This document shows positions 51,741-61,324 of a DNA stretch of 64,000 bases, piece by piece (position 1 is the first letter of the stretch; each line of letters begins with the position of its first letter). Location of the stretch: positions 1,302,001-1,366,000 of the forward strand of contig NZ_FNBH01000001.1 of NCBI RefSeq assembly GCF_900102265.1. The letters are read 5' to 3'. The notes under the pieces are model-generated. The model made no database searches. It was not told the origin of the DNA and worked only from the letters and a program-made list of their open reading frames with translations. This stretch comes from Epilithonimonas hungarica (GTDB lineage: Bacteria > Bacteroidota > Bacteroidia > Flavobacteriales > Weeksellaceae). Position numbers and translations under genes: made by a program.

Positions 51741-52817
51741 TTAATGATATTTCAGCTTCATTGTTGGTTCTATTTTTAGAAGACTTTCATATATTAATTT
51801 GATAACATTCCAAACATCTTCTTTTGAAACCATCTCCACCGTTGTGTGCATATATCGCAGAGGTAAAGAGATCAGTGCGCTTGGAACACCACCGTTGGAG
51901 TGTGCAAAAGCGTCTGTATCTGTTCCTGTTGCTCTGCTTGCAGCGGCTCTTTGGAATGGGATCTCTTTTTCCTTGGCTGTATCAATGATTAATTCTCTGA
52001 TGGTATGGTGTACGCTGGGAGCGAAGAAAACGACAGGCCCGTCACCACATTTTTGGTCACCTTCTTTTTTCTTTTCAATCATTGGTGTTGTCGTGTCGTG
52101 TGTCACGTCTGTCACAATGGCAATGTTCGGTTTGATGGTGTCAGCGATCATATCTGCTCCATAAAGTCCTACTTCTTCCTGGACAGAGTTGGTGATATAT
52201 AATCCAAAAGGTAGTTTCTTTTTATTTTCTTTTAGAAGCCTTGCAACTTCAGCGATCATAAATCCTCCAATTCTGTTGTCTAATGCACGGCAAACGAAAT
52301 ATCTGTCATTCAGTTCAAAAAATTCATCTGGATATGTGATCATGCATCCTACAAAAACTCCCAATTCTTCCACTTCTTTTTTGGAAGTTGCACCACAATC
52401 TATAAAAATGTTTTCGATTTTTGGTGTTGGCTCATTTTGATTGGCACTTCTTGTATGAATTGCAGGCCACCCGAAAACTCCTTTTACAATGCCTTTTTCT
52501 CCATGAATGTTTACTACTTTGGATGGTGCAATGGTCTGGTCGGAACCGCCGTTTCTGATAACATAGATCAGTCCATCATCCGTAATGTAATTCACGTACC
52601 AGCTGATCTCGTCCGCATGGGCTTCTATTACAACTTTGAAATCGGCTTTTGGATTGATAATTCCGTAAGCGGTACCATAATTATCAACTTCGATTTTATC
52701 AACAAAAGGTTCGATGTAATCCATCCATATTTTTTGTCCTTTGTGTTCGTAACCTGTTGGTGAAGCAGTATTTAAGTATTCTTCTAAGAATTTAATTGAT
52801 TTCTTTTCGAATTTCAT
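51741..52817 (-). CDS. M42 family metallopeptidase
   Basis: 358 aa, dinuclear-metal aminopeptidase of the FrvX/glutamyl-aminopeptidase (M42) family. Metal and catalytic residues: VVIEAHADEISW (His and Asp), CRALDNRIGGFMI (bridging Asp), SVQEEVGLYGA (Glu pair), VTDVTHDT, and the C-terminal His in LRYMHTTVEMVSKEDV. Cytoplasmic, no signal peptide. Annotated glucanase activity in some relatives is doubtful. ATG start, upstream of rpe. Confidence 0.92.
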   Translation of the reverse strand: MKFEKKSIKFLEEYLNTASPTGYEHKGQKIWMDYIEPFVDKIEVDNYGTAYGIINPKADFKVVIEAHADEISWYVNYITDDGLIYVIRNGGSDQTIAPSKVVNIHGEKGIVKGVFGWPAIHTRSANQNEPTPKIENIFIDCGATSKKEVEELGVFVGCMITYPDEFFELNDRYFVCRALDNRIGGFMIAEVARLLKENKKKLPFGLYITNSVQEEVGLYGADMIADTIKPNIAIVTDVTHDTTTPMIEKKKEGDQKCGDGPVVFFAPSVHHTIRELIIDTAKEKEIPFQRAAASRATGTDTDAFAHSNGGVPSALISLPLRYMHTTVEMVSKEDVWNVIKLIYESLLKIEPTMKLKYH

Positions 52818-52860
52818 ATGTAAAGGGAATGATTTTTGTTGTTAAGATTTGTTAATTTTT

Positions 52861-53580
52861 ATGAAGGTAAAAGTAATGAATTTTGATAAATTGATTCCAA
52901 TTCTTTTTATGTTTGTTGGCGTATTTTGTTTTTCACAACAAGATACTTTGAAGATCAAATCGTTTGACGATATTCCAAAAAGCAAATTGAAAAAAGATGA
53001 ATATGGAAATGAATATTATTATGATGAGGCTCAAAAAGCTAAAATCTATAAGATAAATGGAGAACAGGTGATTGTAATGGATGAGTTGACGTTGAGGGCG
53101 AACCCACACTTCAATAATCAATTGGATAGAAATTTCTATTTTTTCCTTAATAAAAAACTGAATCGTGTTTATCCTTTATTTCTAGATGCTTTGGAACAAT
53201 ATCGCGATATTCAGAAAGAAAGTGCTAATTTGAAAGGTTCTGACAGAAGTCGGTACATGAAAAAAAGACAAGCCGAATTGGCGGCAAGTTATGAGAAACA
53301 GTTGAGAGGGTTGACAACTTCTGAAGGTCAGGTTTTTGCTAAATTGATGAACCGTGCAACAGGAAAAACAGTTTATGAGATCATCAAGGAATTGAGAGGC
53401 GGCTGGAGTGCTTTTTGGTGGAATGTAAAAGGAAATATTGCTGATGTGAGTTTGAAAACACCTTATGACCCTCATAAATATAGAGATGATCTTTTTATAG
53501 AATCTTTGCTACAGTCCAATTGGAATTTAGGTTACCTTCAGCCATATCCCGGTGCAAGTGAATATAAAATGAAAAAATAA
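52861..53580 (+). CDS. DUF4294 protein
   Basis: 239 aa. Signal segment LIPILFMFVGVFCFSQ. The DUF4294 domain covers most of the rest: KDEYGNEYYYDEAQKAKI, RNFYFFLNKKLNRVYPLFLD, KRQAELAASYEKQLRGLTTS, and GGWSAFWWNVKGNIADVSLK. The family is nearly confined to Bacteroidota, with unknown function. Two ATGs compete: 52861, and 52876 just before the signal peptide, with GAAGG 8 nt ahead of the latter. A terminator follows directly. Confidence 0.85.
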   Translation: MKVKVMNFDKLIPILFMFVGVFCFSQQDTLKIKSFDDIPKSKLKKDEYGNEYYYDEAQKAKIYKINGEQVIVMDELTLRANPHFNNQLDRNFYFFLNKKLNRVYPLFLDALEQYRDIQKESANLKGSDRSRYMKKRQAELAASYEKQLRGLTTSEGQVFAKLMNRATGKTVYEIIKELRGGWSAFWWNVKGNIADVSLKTPYDPHKYRDDLFIESLLQSNWNLGYLQPYPGASEYKMKK

Positions 53581-53606
53581 AAAAGCATTACTTCTGTAAT
53601 GCTTTT
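53581..53606 (+). terminator. Terminator shared by the DUF4294 and LolA-like genes
   Basis: Stem AAAAGCATTAC/GTAATGCTTTT, loop ttct, followed by TTTATTG; A/T runs on both sides make it bidirectional. Confidence 0.8.
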
Positions 53607-53624
53607 TTTATTGAATAAATATAT

Positions 53625-54269
53625 TTATAACTCTGTTATCAGGTAATTTTGGTATTTATTTTTGTCGAAACTAAATAATGAAGGAGATAGTGTTTGATTT
53701 TCTTTGTAATTGCTTATTGTTATGGTTGCAATTTCATCATTCGTAGAAAGCTGTTCAAGCTTGATCAGTTTTTTCTGAGGAGAATTGATATATAAGGTCA
53801 CACTTTTCAATCCGTTAGCTTTTACCGGGGTCATTTTGACAATGTCCACAGGGATGCCACTAATTGTTTTTTTACCGGAATAACTTACGTTATATTCTTT
53901 CTTATAGGAGTCCAAATAACTTAATGGAGAAAAATGAACTTGATCATCATTAGCTTTTGAAATGGTAACTTCTTTGTCGTCATCATTGATATTGTAAAGT
54001 TTGTTTCCGTCGAATATCTGTTCAGTTCCCATTATTTTCAACTTATACCTTGTATTGTCAGAATAAAAAATACCCGTCTGATTTTGACTTGTTTTAGAAT
54101 TCCCCGTCGAATATGAAAATTTGAAGTAAGAATTTTTTTTGCTCTTGTAGCTTTTGGTTATGTCATCTAAAATAGTCTTAGACCTATTATCGATTGTTTG
54201 ACCGGAAGCCATTAGATTGATACCTAAAAATGTAATGATTGAAAAAGATCTTACAATATTGTTTTTCAT
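53625..54269 (-). CDS. LolA-like outer-membrane lipoprotein carrier protein
   Basis: 214 aa, signal peptide ending MASGQ (residue 24). LolA fold features: ILDDITKSYKSKKNSYFKFS at the N-terminal helix and first strand, GTEQIFDGNKLYNINDDD, DIVKMTPVKANGLKSVTLYI, and a C-terminal FSFDKNKYQNY. In this phylum several LolA paralogues occur, and whether this one carries lipoproteins is unknown. ATG start with a TAACTTTG box 24 nt upstream. Confidence 0.85.
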   Translation of the reverse strand: MKNNIVRSFSIITFLGINLMASGQTIDNRSKTILDDITKSYKSKKNSYFKFSYSTGNSKTSQNQTGIFYSDNTRYKLKIMGTEQIFDGNKLYNINDDDKEVTISKANDDQVHFSPLSYLDSYKKEYNVSYSGKKTISGIPVDIVKMTPVKANGLKSVTLYINSPQKKLIKLEQLSTNDEIATITISNYKENQTLSPSLFSFDKNKYQNYLITEL

Positions 54270-54292
54270 TTATTATTTAAGATTTATTGATA

Positions 54293-54300
54293 CAAAGTTA
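54293..54300 (-). promoter_or_regulatory. -7 promoter box TAACTTTG for the LolA-like gene
   Basis: Consensus TAnnTTTG, 24 nt before the ATG at 54269. Confidence 0.45.
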
Positions 54301-54360
54301 AGTTTTCAATATTGATACCAAACTTTTCAAATGATAAATTTTGTTAAGGGAAATCATAAA

Positions 54361-54393
54361 AAAACCTTTTCAGCTTTTGTCTGAAAAGGTTTT
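54361..54393 (-). terminator. Terminator after the fungalysin gene
   Basis: Perfect 13-bp stem AAAACCTTTTCAG/CTGAAAAGGTTTT, 7-nt loop, T-rich on both strands. Confidence 0.8.
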
Positions 54394-54417
54394 TTTGTTT
54401 AGAAATATATCTTCGAA

Positions 54418-57006
54418 TTATTCTACAATAAGTTTCTCTGCGTTAGATTTTCCGTTCTCTGTTATCACTACAAGATAGGTACCTTTGATAAGTCCTTTTG
54501 TGGAGATGGAATCAGAGCTGTTTTTCTTTCTTTCAAGAGATTTTACCAGTTTTCCGTTCATATCAAGAATTTCAACTTTGATTGTCTCGTTCCCAACTGT
54601 TGGAGCTGCTTTGATAAAGAATTCTCCTTTTGAAGGATTAGGATAGATTCCGAAACTTTTATTTTTTGCTATATCCTCCGTAGCAAGTATGCAGTTGCCA
54701 GGGACAGCAAAGTTTTCCACTTGGTCGGTAATACTTGTAGCAGTTCCTGCGGATGCATTAACACCTAAGCCCCTTCTTGCGAATACTTCCCATATAAGGC
54801 AGGTATCTGCGCCACCAGCTAAATCGGCTGCTTGAAGAATTGCATTTCTTCCAGAAACAAAGTCAGGATTACAAGGTTGTAGTTTCAACCCATCCATTAC
54901 AAGTTGTAACGTTCTTGCGCTTCCAGAATTAGGATCTGCAGTTACATCATAATTGTACCCATATTTTTCAGCCATTTTCCAATGAAGGTCCCAAAGTATA
55001 GTTGCCCAGATCTGTCCTACTGCATGCGGTTGTCCACCTGTACTATTTGTATAGGCATAAGTGAATGGATTGGCATTCATGTCGGTAGTGTATCGGTAAC
55101 TTCTGATTCCCAAAGCAGTAGGAGCGCTATTGGCAGAATATGTAGCAATTCCTCTTCCGGTAGTAGGAGTATAATTAGGAGTATTGGTCAACATTAAGGC
55201 GAAGAAATCTGACCATCCTTCTCCCATTTGTTCCAAGTTTGTTAAACAGCTATATCCTTGTGCTGTTAATCTGTTGGAAATTCCATGTCCATATTCGTGT
55301 ATGATCACTCCGTTGTCAAAACTAGAGTTTTTATAACCGACAGCTAAGTCTTTTAAATTAACATTCACTGTTCTGCCGGCATTAAGTTCTGAGGTTATAA
55401 AATCACCTTCATCTTTAGGAATCATGATAGAAGGGATAGATACATTTGTAACGTTTGCAACGTTAATATCTGTAACCGTATTAGAAGCCGTTCTATGGAC
55501 GATCATTCCGATGGCTCCGGCATCTTGGACAGTCTTTGCTTTCACATTATAGCCACAGCTGGTAGTGTTTACCATGGCTATTTTACCGGTAAGGCTGCCT
55601 GCGGTAAGAGCTGTACACCCTGTTGCTACAGAAGGTATTACAACATCTGCTGTGATCCCGGTTTCCATCAGTTGTCTTCCAAAGTTGGCGGAACCTGTAT
55701 TGACAGCTGGTCTGGTTGCGAGTACAGGGTCTGTATAGAATAATCTTTGTTTTAATGGAACGTAATAGTTCCATAGATACATTTGCATTCTTGGGGCTTG
55801 GGTACTGTAGGATCCGTTACTATTCAATATTTCATAACCAGAAGCAAAGTTAGCATTGTTATAACCACTTCCATCAAGTGCTTCTGCTCTCACAGCATCA
55901 TTTCCAGCACCTCCTTTGCCAAAATTGTTAGATTGGAAGTTTCTTGTAGCTTCTGTAAATCCAAATTTATACATGATATCATGAACCATGTTATTTGCAT
56001 AGAAAAGATTGGTTACAGTTGAGGCTCTGTTTTCATATTGACTTAATGTAGGGGATTCTGCAAAAGGAAAATCGAAGGTAAGGCTTCCTGTTGTAGTACT
56101 TGTAGGAGAAAATCCTGCTGTATTAGTTCCACTATTATCAACATAAGCTAAAACATTATTACCATAAGTGTTGGTATAATTTAAAGTTACATTAGAATGC
56201 CAGCCTTCAGGTGATGCAGTTGGGTCCCAAGGATTTGTTACAATAGATCTGGATCCGAAAGTAGGAGCTTCTACAGGAAAAGCAAATACATTATAGCTGG
56301 CATCGGTTACTGCCTTGGAGTGGTTTGGTTTTGAATTGAGATTGTTGTTTAAATGGCTCAGCAAATGAGAAGAATTATCCTCTGATTCACTAAAACGGTC
56401 TGCATCACCGAAATTACATTCGATAACCATGTTGTTTTTCTCAAGAATTTCTCCATTTACCAAGCTTACCAGAACAGAAAAATGCTTGTTCTCTTTTGTA
56501 TTGTTGATAAAAAATAACTGAGCTGGAATTAAACTGTTATTCTTAGTAAAAAAGAAACGGATACTTGCCACTTTATCATCAGCCAAATTGACCATTTCAC
56601 CCTTTGATTCATCTACAAGCTCAAAATTTCCTTCTTTGATGTCCAAAGCTCTAAGTGCAGTAGAAAGAGCTTCTGACTTATCTATCTTGTCAGCAACAAC
56701 GGTAAGATTCGCTTTTTGAAAATTGTTATTGAAAGAAATAACTTTATTATCTTTTATTACTGCTTTTGCCAAAGATTGATAAATAGGCGTATTTCCATGA
56801 TATTGCTGAACATTTACAATGTTGGATCTTAAACTGGCAGAATTATCCTCATTTAGAATTTTGAACTCTGGTGTCACAGCATTACGGAAACTGACATCTT
56901 CTCTAATGAAGTTACTGATCAGTTGTTTGCTGGATTGTGCATTCACATTTGCGAATAAAAAGAAAACGCCTATGCCGGCACATTTAGTGAGTTGATTTAT
57001 TTTCAT
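54418..57006 (-). CDS. Fungalysin-type (M36) metallopeptidase, T9SS cargo
   Basis: About 862 aa. The ATG at 57006 is used: the frame opens 26 codons earlier, but the signal peptide MKINQLTKCAGIGVFFLF (ending NVNAQ) and a promoter box at 57043-57050 fit 57006. Order: FTP-like propeptide (about 30-200), M36 catalytic domain with zinc motif HEYGH (GVIIHEYGHGISNRL), an inserted PA domain before it (TGCTALTAGSLTGKIAMVN), and a C-terminal type A sorting domain (FGIYPNPSKGEFFIKAAP). Secreted protein-degrading enzyme released by the type IX system. Confidence 0.93.
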   Translation of the reverse strand: MKINQLTKCAGIGVFFLFANVNAQSSKQLISNFIREDVSFRNAVTPEFKILNEDNSASLRSNIVNVQQYHGNTPIYQSLAKAVIKDNKVISFNNNFQKANLTVVADKIDKSEALSTALRALDIKEGNFELVDESKGEMVNLADDKVASIRFFFTKNNSLIPAQLFFINNTKENKHFSVLVSLVNGEILEKNNMVIECNFGDADRFSESEDNSSHLLSHLNNNLNSKPNHSKAVTDASYNVFAFPVEAPTFGSRSIVTNPWDPTASPEGWHSNVTLNYTNTYGNNVLAYVDNSGTNTAGFSPTSTTTGSLTFDFPFAESPTLSQYENRASTVTNLFYANNMVHDIMYKFGFTEATRNFQSNNFGKGGAGNDAVRAEALDGSGYNNANFASGYEILNSNGSYSTQAPRMQMYLWNYYVPLKQRLFYTDPVLATRPAVNTGSANFGRQLMETGITADVVIPSVATGCTALTAGSLTGKIAMVNTTSCGYNVKAKTVQDAGAIGMIVHRTASNTVTDINVANVTNVSIPSIMIPKDEGDFITSELNAGRTVNVNLKDLAVGYKNSSFDNGVIIHEYGHGISNRLTAQGYSCLTNLEQMGEGWSDFFALMLTNTPNYTPTTGRGIATYSANSAPTALGIRSYRYTTDMNANPFTYAYTNSTGGQPHAVGQIWATILWDLHWKMAEKYGYNYDVTADPNSGSARTLQLVMDGLKLQPCNPDFVSGRNAILQAADLAGGADTCLIWEVFARRGLGVNASAGTATSITDQVENFAVPGNCILATEDIAKNKSFGIYPNPSKGEFFIKAAPTVGNETIKVEILDMNGKLVKSLERKKNSSDSISTKGLIKGTYLVVITENGKSNAEKLIVE

Positions 57007-57042
57007 ATTAAAATTTATAATTAGATTTAAAATTGAGATTAG

Positions 57043-57050
57043 CAAAAATA
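57043..57050 (-). promoter_or_regulatory. -7 promoter box TATTTTTG for the fungalysin gene
   Basis: Consensus TAnnTTTG, 37 nt before the ATG at 57006. It lies inside the longer open frame, which supports the shorter start. Confidence 0.45.
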
Positions 57051-57145
57051 TTGAAAAAAATCTTTTTTTATGTAATAAATACAATTAAATTTACATTTAT
57101 TGCGTTATTGATAAAAATTTAACTTAAATATTAGTTATTTTAAAT

Positions 57146-57436
57146 TTAAAAAAGCTTGTTCCCAACGTAAACAATATTTGGGTTTTCCAATAGTGATGTA
57201 ATATTCTCACGGAACTTCATTATATGGTCTGAAACTTGATGGTTGTGGAGATCTTCACTGGTTTCCCAGTTTTCATGGATGAAGAATACACCTTTATTTC
57301 TGTTATCCTCGAAGAGGTCGTACTGTATACAGCCTTTTTCCTTGCGAGTTTCTATGACTAGTTTTTTTAATAATTCAATAGCATCCATTATTGAGTTTTC
57401 TTTGATATGGATGATTGCACTTAGGTAGATGTTCAT
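57146..57436 (-). CDS. Quinol monooxygenase-like (ABM domain) protein
   Basis: 96 aa, dimeric ferredoxin-like antibiotic-biosynthesis-monooxygenase fold, YgiN type. Visible: IYLSAIIHIKENSIMDAIEL, ETRKEKGCIQYDLFEDN, VFFIHENWETSEDLHNHQVS (His and Trp of the pocket) and DHIMKF. Such proteins act on quinols or scavenge heme; the substrate is not known here. ATG start with TAAATTTG 27 nt upstream. Confidence 0.88.
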   Translation of the reverse strand: MNIYLSAIIHIKENSIMDAIELLKKLVIETRKEKGCIQYDLFEDNRNKGVFFIHENWETSEDLHNHQVSDHIMKFRENITSLLENPNIVYVGNKLF

Positions 57437-57462
57437 TGTATAATTCTAAAAATTTTGATTAT

Positions 57463-57470
57463 CAAATTTA
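57463..57470 (-). promoter_or_regulatory. -7 promoter box TAAATTTG for the quinol monooxygenase-like gene
   Basis: Consensus TAnnTTTG, 27 nt before the ATG at 57436. Confidence 0.5.
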
Positions 57471-57530
57471 TAAAAAAATATGCCTTATCAATTTTAAATA
57501 TCAGAATTATATATTTAATAAAAAAAAGTG

Positions 57531-57538
57531 TACTTTTG
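57531..57538 (+). promoter_or_regulatory. -7 promoter box TACTTTTG for the E2 gene
   Basis: Consensus TAnnTTTG, 22 nt before the ATG at 57561. It lies within the extra N-terminal codons of the longer open frame, so translation must begin downstream of it. Confidence 0.55.
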
Positions 57539-57560
57539 GGAAAATTCAAAAAACCAAAAA

Positions 57561-58892
57561 ATGGCAGAATATAAACTATTGCTCCCGAGTATGGGCGAAG
57601 GAGTTATGGAAGCAACAATTATCACTTGGTTGTTTAATGAAGGCGATGTTATAAAAGAAGATGATTCTATTGTAGAAATTGCAACAGATAAGGTAGATTC
57701 TGATGTTCCGACACCAGTTTCGGGAAAAATTGTCAAAATCCTTAAACAGAAAGATGAAGTTGCTAAAATAGGTGAAGCCATTGCGATTTTGGAAACAGAA
57801 GGTGGTTCTTCAAATTCTGAAACGCCTGAACCAAGATCTTACGAAGAAGTAAAAGATCAAATCGTCCAGCCAGAGCCGGAAGTTGTAAAAACTCTGGAAC
57901 AGCCTTTGTCTAATCATTCTGATAACTCATTCAGTAATCAGAGTTCAGATCTATATCTTTCGCCTTTGGTAAAATCAATTGTTCAGCAAGAAAATATCTC
58001 TGAGACAGAATTGAAATCAATAAAAGGAAGCGGGCTGGAAGGTAGAATTACAAAAGAAGACATTCTGGGATTTGTGAAAAATAGAGGCGTGATTCAGTCT
58101 GCTCCTGCCCAACAATCAGTTGCCCAACAAGTTTCTGAAGTTAAACTTCAACCAGCTCCTGCCCAGCCAATCATTGTAAATGATGGTGACGAGATCATCC
58201 AGATGGATCGTGTCCGCAAGATCATTGCAGATGCGATGGTTAATAGTAAGCATACTTCGCCGCACGTAACTTCGTTTATAGAGACTGATGTCACTAATGT
58301 TGTAACTTGGAGAAATAATAACAAAAATTCTTACCAGAAAAGAGAAGGCGAAAAACTAACCTTTATGCCGATTTTCATCCGGGCGGTTGTGAAAGCCATC
58401 CAGGATTTTCCGATGATCAACGTTTCTGTGGATGGTGATAAGATCATTAAGAAAAAGAACATTAATATCGGAATGGCGACAGCTCTTCCAGACGGAAACC
58501 TAATTGTTCCTGTAATCAAAAATGCAGACCAATTAAGTTTGTCAGGCTTGGCAAAAGCAATCAACGATTTAGCTTACAGAGCACGAAATAAAAAGCTAAT
58601 GCCAGCAGATACACAAGGTGCAACTTATACCATTTCCAACGTTGGAACTTTTGGAAACCTGATGGGAACACCTATTATTCCACAACCTCAGGTTGCGATT
58701 TTAGCTGTTGGAGCTATTGTGAAGAAACCTGCGGTTATCGAAACTGAGTTTGGAGATGTGATTGCCATTCGTCAAAAGATGTTTATGTCGCATTCTTATG
58801 ACCATAGAGTAGTGGATGGCAGTTTAGGCGGAATGTTCCTGAAACACGTCAACGACTATTTGGAAAATTGGGATCTCAACACCGAAATATAA
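57561..58892 (+). CDS. 2-oxo acid dehydrogenase E2 (dihydrolipoamide acyltransferase)
   Basis: 443 aa. Lipoyl domain about 1-78 with the lipoylated Lys in EIATDKVDSDVP; a flexible Gln/Pro linker; E3-binding domain about 132-170 (LYLSPLVKSIVQQENISETE, GSGLEGRITKEDIL); second linker with PAQQSVAQQ; catalytic domain about 215-443 with the His-Asp motif SYDHRVVDGSLGG. A single lipoyl domain and the MDRVRKIIADAMV start of the catalytic domain fit the branched-chain or a generic oxoacid complex better than pyruvate dehydrogenase. No E1 or E3 gene is adjacent. ATG 57561 chosen over the upstream GTG because a promoter box falls between. Confidence 0.9.
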   Translation: MAEYKLLLPSMGEGVMEATIITWLFNEGDVIKEDDSIVEIATDKVDSDVPTPVSGKIVKILKQKDEVAKIGEAIAILETEGGSSNSETPEPRSYEEVKDQIVQPEPEVVKTLEQPLSNHSDNSFSNQSSDLYLSPLVKSIVQQENISETELKSIKGSGLEGRITKEDILGFVKNRGVIQSAPAQQSVAQQVSEVKLQPAPAQPIIVNDGDEIIQMDRVRKIIADAMVNSKHTSPHVTSFIETDVTNVVTWRNNNKNSYQKREGEKLTFMPIFIRAVVKAIQDFPMINVSVDGDKIIKKKNINIGMATALPDGNLIVPVIKNADQLSLSGLAKAINDLAYRARNKKLMPADTQGATYTISNVGTFGNLMGTPIIPQPQVAILAVGAIVKKPAVIETEFGDVIAIRQKMFMSHSYDHRVVDGSLGGMFLKHVNDYLENWDLNTEI

Positions 58893-58896
58893 AATC

Positions 58897-58924
58897 AAAG
58901 CCTCAGAATTTTCTGAGGCTTTTT
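58897..58924. terminator. Bidirectional terminator between E2 and prfB
   Basis: Stem AAAGCCTCAGAA/TTCTGAGGCTTT, loop of 4 nt, T-run on the plus strand; the convergent prfB ends at 58999. Confidence 0.8.
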
Positions 58925-58998
58925 TATTACTAAATTTATTGCTAATAAATCTGTCAAAAAATCGGCAAGATTGCTGAGTCTGTGAGAAAGATATTTTT

Positions 58999-60111
58999 CT
59001 ACAACTCATCCATCTCCCCACTTCCAGCTTGCCCTTCATTCATCAGATAAGCTTTCAGGAAAGGTGTCAGATTACCATTCATTACGCCATCCACATCAGA
59101 CGTTTCGTGTCCCGAGCGGACATCTTTTACCAGTTTGTAAGGATGCATTACATAATTTCGGATTTGAGAACCCCATTCGATCTTCATTTTTCCGGCTTCG
59201 ATTTCGTTTCTGGCTTTCAGGCGTTCTTCCAGTTCCATTTCGTAAAGTCGGGATTTCAGGAGTTGCATAGCCTTTTCCTTATTTTGAAGCTGAGAACGCG
59301 ATTCTGAGTTTTCAATGATAATTCCTGTTGGTGCGTGACGAAGACGAACCGCGGTTTCAACCTTATTTACGTTTTGTCCACCAGCACCGGAACTTCTCAT
59401 TGTTTCGAAACTGATGTCGGCTGGGTTTATATTAATTTCAATTGTATCATCCACCAAAGGATAAACATAAACGGAAACGAAACTCGTATGACGTTTCGCA
59501 TTGCTATCAAACGGCGAAATCCTCACCAATCTGTGAACGCCATTTTCGCCTTTCAAATATCCGAAAGCAAACTCTCCTTCAATTTCCAAGGTCACGGTCT
59601 TGATTCCGGCAACATCGCCCTCCTGAAAATTAAGTTCACGGAGTTTGTAACCTTGCTTGTCCGCCCACATTGTGTACATCCGCATCAGCATACTTGCCCA
59701 GTCGCAAGATTCCGTTCCACCTGCTCCGGCTGTGATTTGAAGTACTGCTGACAACTCATCGCCTTCGTTGGAAAGCATATTTTTGAATTCCAGATTTTCT
59801 ACTTTTTCGACTAATTGAGGGAAAGCTTCGTCCAATTCTTTTTCAGATTCGGAGTCTTCTCTTGCAAATTCCAAAAGAACTTGTATATCTTCGAATTGCG
59901 TCTTGATTTCTTCATAGCTTTCCACCCATTTTTTCTTGGAACGGAGTTGTTTCAGGAAAACTTCGGCTTCTTTTGGCTTTTCCCAAAATTCCGGAGCTGC
60001 GGTTTTCTCGTCGTCGTTGGAAATCTCGATTTTTTTCTTTTCGATCTGGAGAAACTTGTGCAGGTCTTCTATTCTGGATTGGATATCTTTTATTTGGTCT
60101 GTGTTTACCAC
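58999..60111 (-). CDS. prfB: Peptide chain release factor 2
   Basis: 370 aa, recognises UGA and UAA. Stop-codon reading motif SPF ([12 protein letters not shown]), peptidyl-hydrolysis GGQ motif ([20 protein letters not shown]). The N-terminal coiled coil runs through residues 1-110 in one open frame, and no in-frame TGA with the CTTTGA signature was found near codon 25, so the programmed +1 frameshift found in many bacteria is absent. Start is GTG (60111) with a TAAATTTG box 23 nt upstream and no ATG in between. Confidence 0.95.
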   Translation of the reverse strand: MVNTDQIKDIQSRIEDLHKFLQIEKKKIEISNDDEKTAAPEFWEKPKEAEVFLKQLRSKKKWVESYEEIKTQFEDIQVLLEFAREDSESEKELDEAFPQLVEKVENLEFKNMLSNEGDELSAVLQITAGAGGTESCDWASMLMRMYTMWADKQGYKLRELNFQEGDVAGIKTVTLEIEGEFAFGYLKGENGVHRLVRISPFDSNAKRHTSFVSVYVYPLVDDTIEININPADISFETMRSSGAGGQNVNKVETAVRLRHAPTGIIIENSESRSQLQNKEKAMQLLKSRLYEMELEERLKARNEIEAGKMKIEWGSQIRNYVMHPYKLVKDVRSGHETSDVDGVMNGNLTPFLKAYLMNEGQAGSGEMDEL

Positions 60112-60133
60112 GTTTGTATTGATTTTCGGATAG

Positions 60134-60141
60134 CAAATTTA
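60134..60141 (-). promoter_or_regulatory. -7 promoter box TAAATTTG for prfB
   Basis: Consensus TAnnTTTG; it leaves a leader of about 20 nt to the GTG start. Confidence 0.5.
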
Positions 60142-60240
60142 CGGTTTTTATACTGATTTGTCTGCTTTTATGTTATACAAGAATTTATAGAATTTCAAAA
60201 TTCACGATATTTACGACCTATTTGAAAAACTATCGAACCT

Positions 60241-61221
60241 ATGAAAGTGAATCTATTCTTTAAAATCATATTTGTAACATTGTTTGCAATTGTGGTCAAT
60301 ATCTTTATTTATTTTGCTTTTGGAAGTGTTTATTCAGCACCTTTGCTTAATATAGATTCTTTCAAAGAACAGTACGAAAGTGGTGTTTATCAGTACCGTT
60401 GGCTAAGTACTTCTCTTTTAATTTATATTTATAATTTTCTGGAAAGTCTTCCATTTAGGATTAGGCTTAAAATGGATTTTTGGGATAAAAATGCGCAGCC
60501 AAATATGTTTTTCGCTTACGCATTTCTCAATACATTTTTTTTGATATCAGCGAATATCGTTCTATTACTGATAACTGAAACCAAATATTTCGTTGCAAAC
60601 CAATCAGAGAAAATATTTGTCATTACACTTTCTACATTGTCCATCGGACTTTCTCAGTTTGTGTTGGTTCCTTATGACTGTAGCAGTTATTTCTTTTTGT
60701 TTGTTTTTGCCTTAATATTTTTGAAATATCTGAAAAATAAAAGATTGATCCTGCTTCTTGTTTTGATTTCTATTTTAATGATTTCTACGCTTAACAGAGA
60801 ATCTTCTGCCTTGTCATTATCTTTTGCAGCGGTTTTTTTATATAATAAATATGGTTTAAATAAAAAAAGTTGGTTGCCAATGGTATATTTAGTAATTGGT
60901 TTTTTGGCGACCTATATTGGGGTAAGATTAGCTGTTGATAGTTTTGAGATTAGAAATGAAAATTTTTTTGTTGGAAATGTCACGCAAACAAGAAGTTTAT
61001 TTGGGATTTTATTTTGGATAGTATTTTTTGTATTTAGTTTGTTGGTGTCCAATAATAGGCAGACAACCAGGAATATATTGATTTTTCACCTTTTTTCGCT
61101 ACCGTACATTATTATGTGTTTTTATACAGGAGCTTTGTATGAGATAAGATTATATATTCCTATTTTCCTGAGTTGTCTCATGATTTCGAAACTTTCTATT
61201 GATAAAATAAAAATTAATTAA
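60241..61221 (+). CDS. Multi-pass membrane protein of unknown function
   Basis: 326 aa with about nine hydrophobic helices and short loops. N-terminal helix FVTLFAIVVNIFIYFAFGS, a soluble loop with YQYRWLSTS, later LIFLKYLKNKRLILLLVLIS and a conserved-looking STLNRESSALSLS. YRWL and NRES motifs occur in envelope polysaccharide or GT-C-like membrane proteins, but no family was recognised. ATG start, divergent from prfB, not in an obvious operon. Membrane location is clear; function is not. Confidence 0.6.
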   Translation: MKVNLFFKIIFVTLFAIVVNIFIYFAFGSVYSAPLLNIDSFKEQYESGVYQYRWLSTSLLIYIYNFLESLPFRIRLKMDFWDKNAQPNMFFAYAFLNTFFLISANIVLLLITETKYFVANQSEKIFVITLSTLSIGLSQFVLVPYDCSSYFFLFVFALIFLKYLKNKRLILLLVLISILMISTLNRESSALSLSFAAVFLYNKYGLNKKSWLPMVYLVIGFLATYIGVRLAVDSFEIRNENFFVGNVTQTRSLFGILFWIVFFVFSLLVSNNRQTTRNILIFHLFSLPYIIMCFYTGALYEIRLYIPIFLSCLMISKLSIDKIKIN

Positions 61222-61324
61222 ATTTTATTGTTGATTTTCAATTAGTTATATATTTTGTTGGATTAATTTAAAAAAATCAGGCAACCATTTCAACAGTTTG
61301 CCGTCTTATAGTCAGAAAGAGAAA

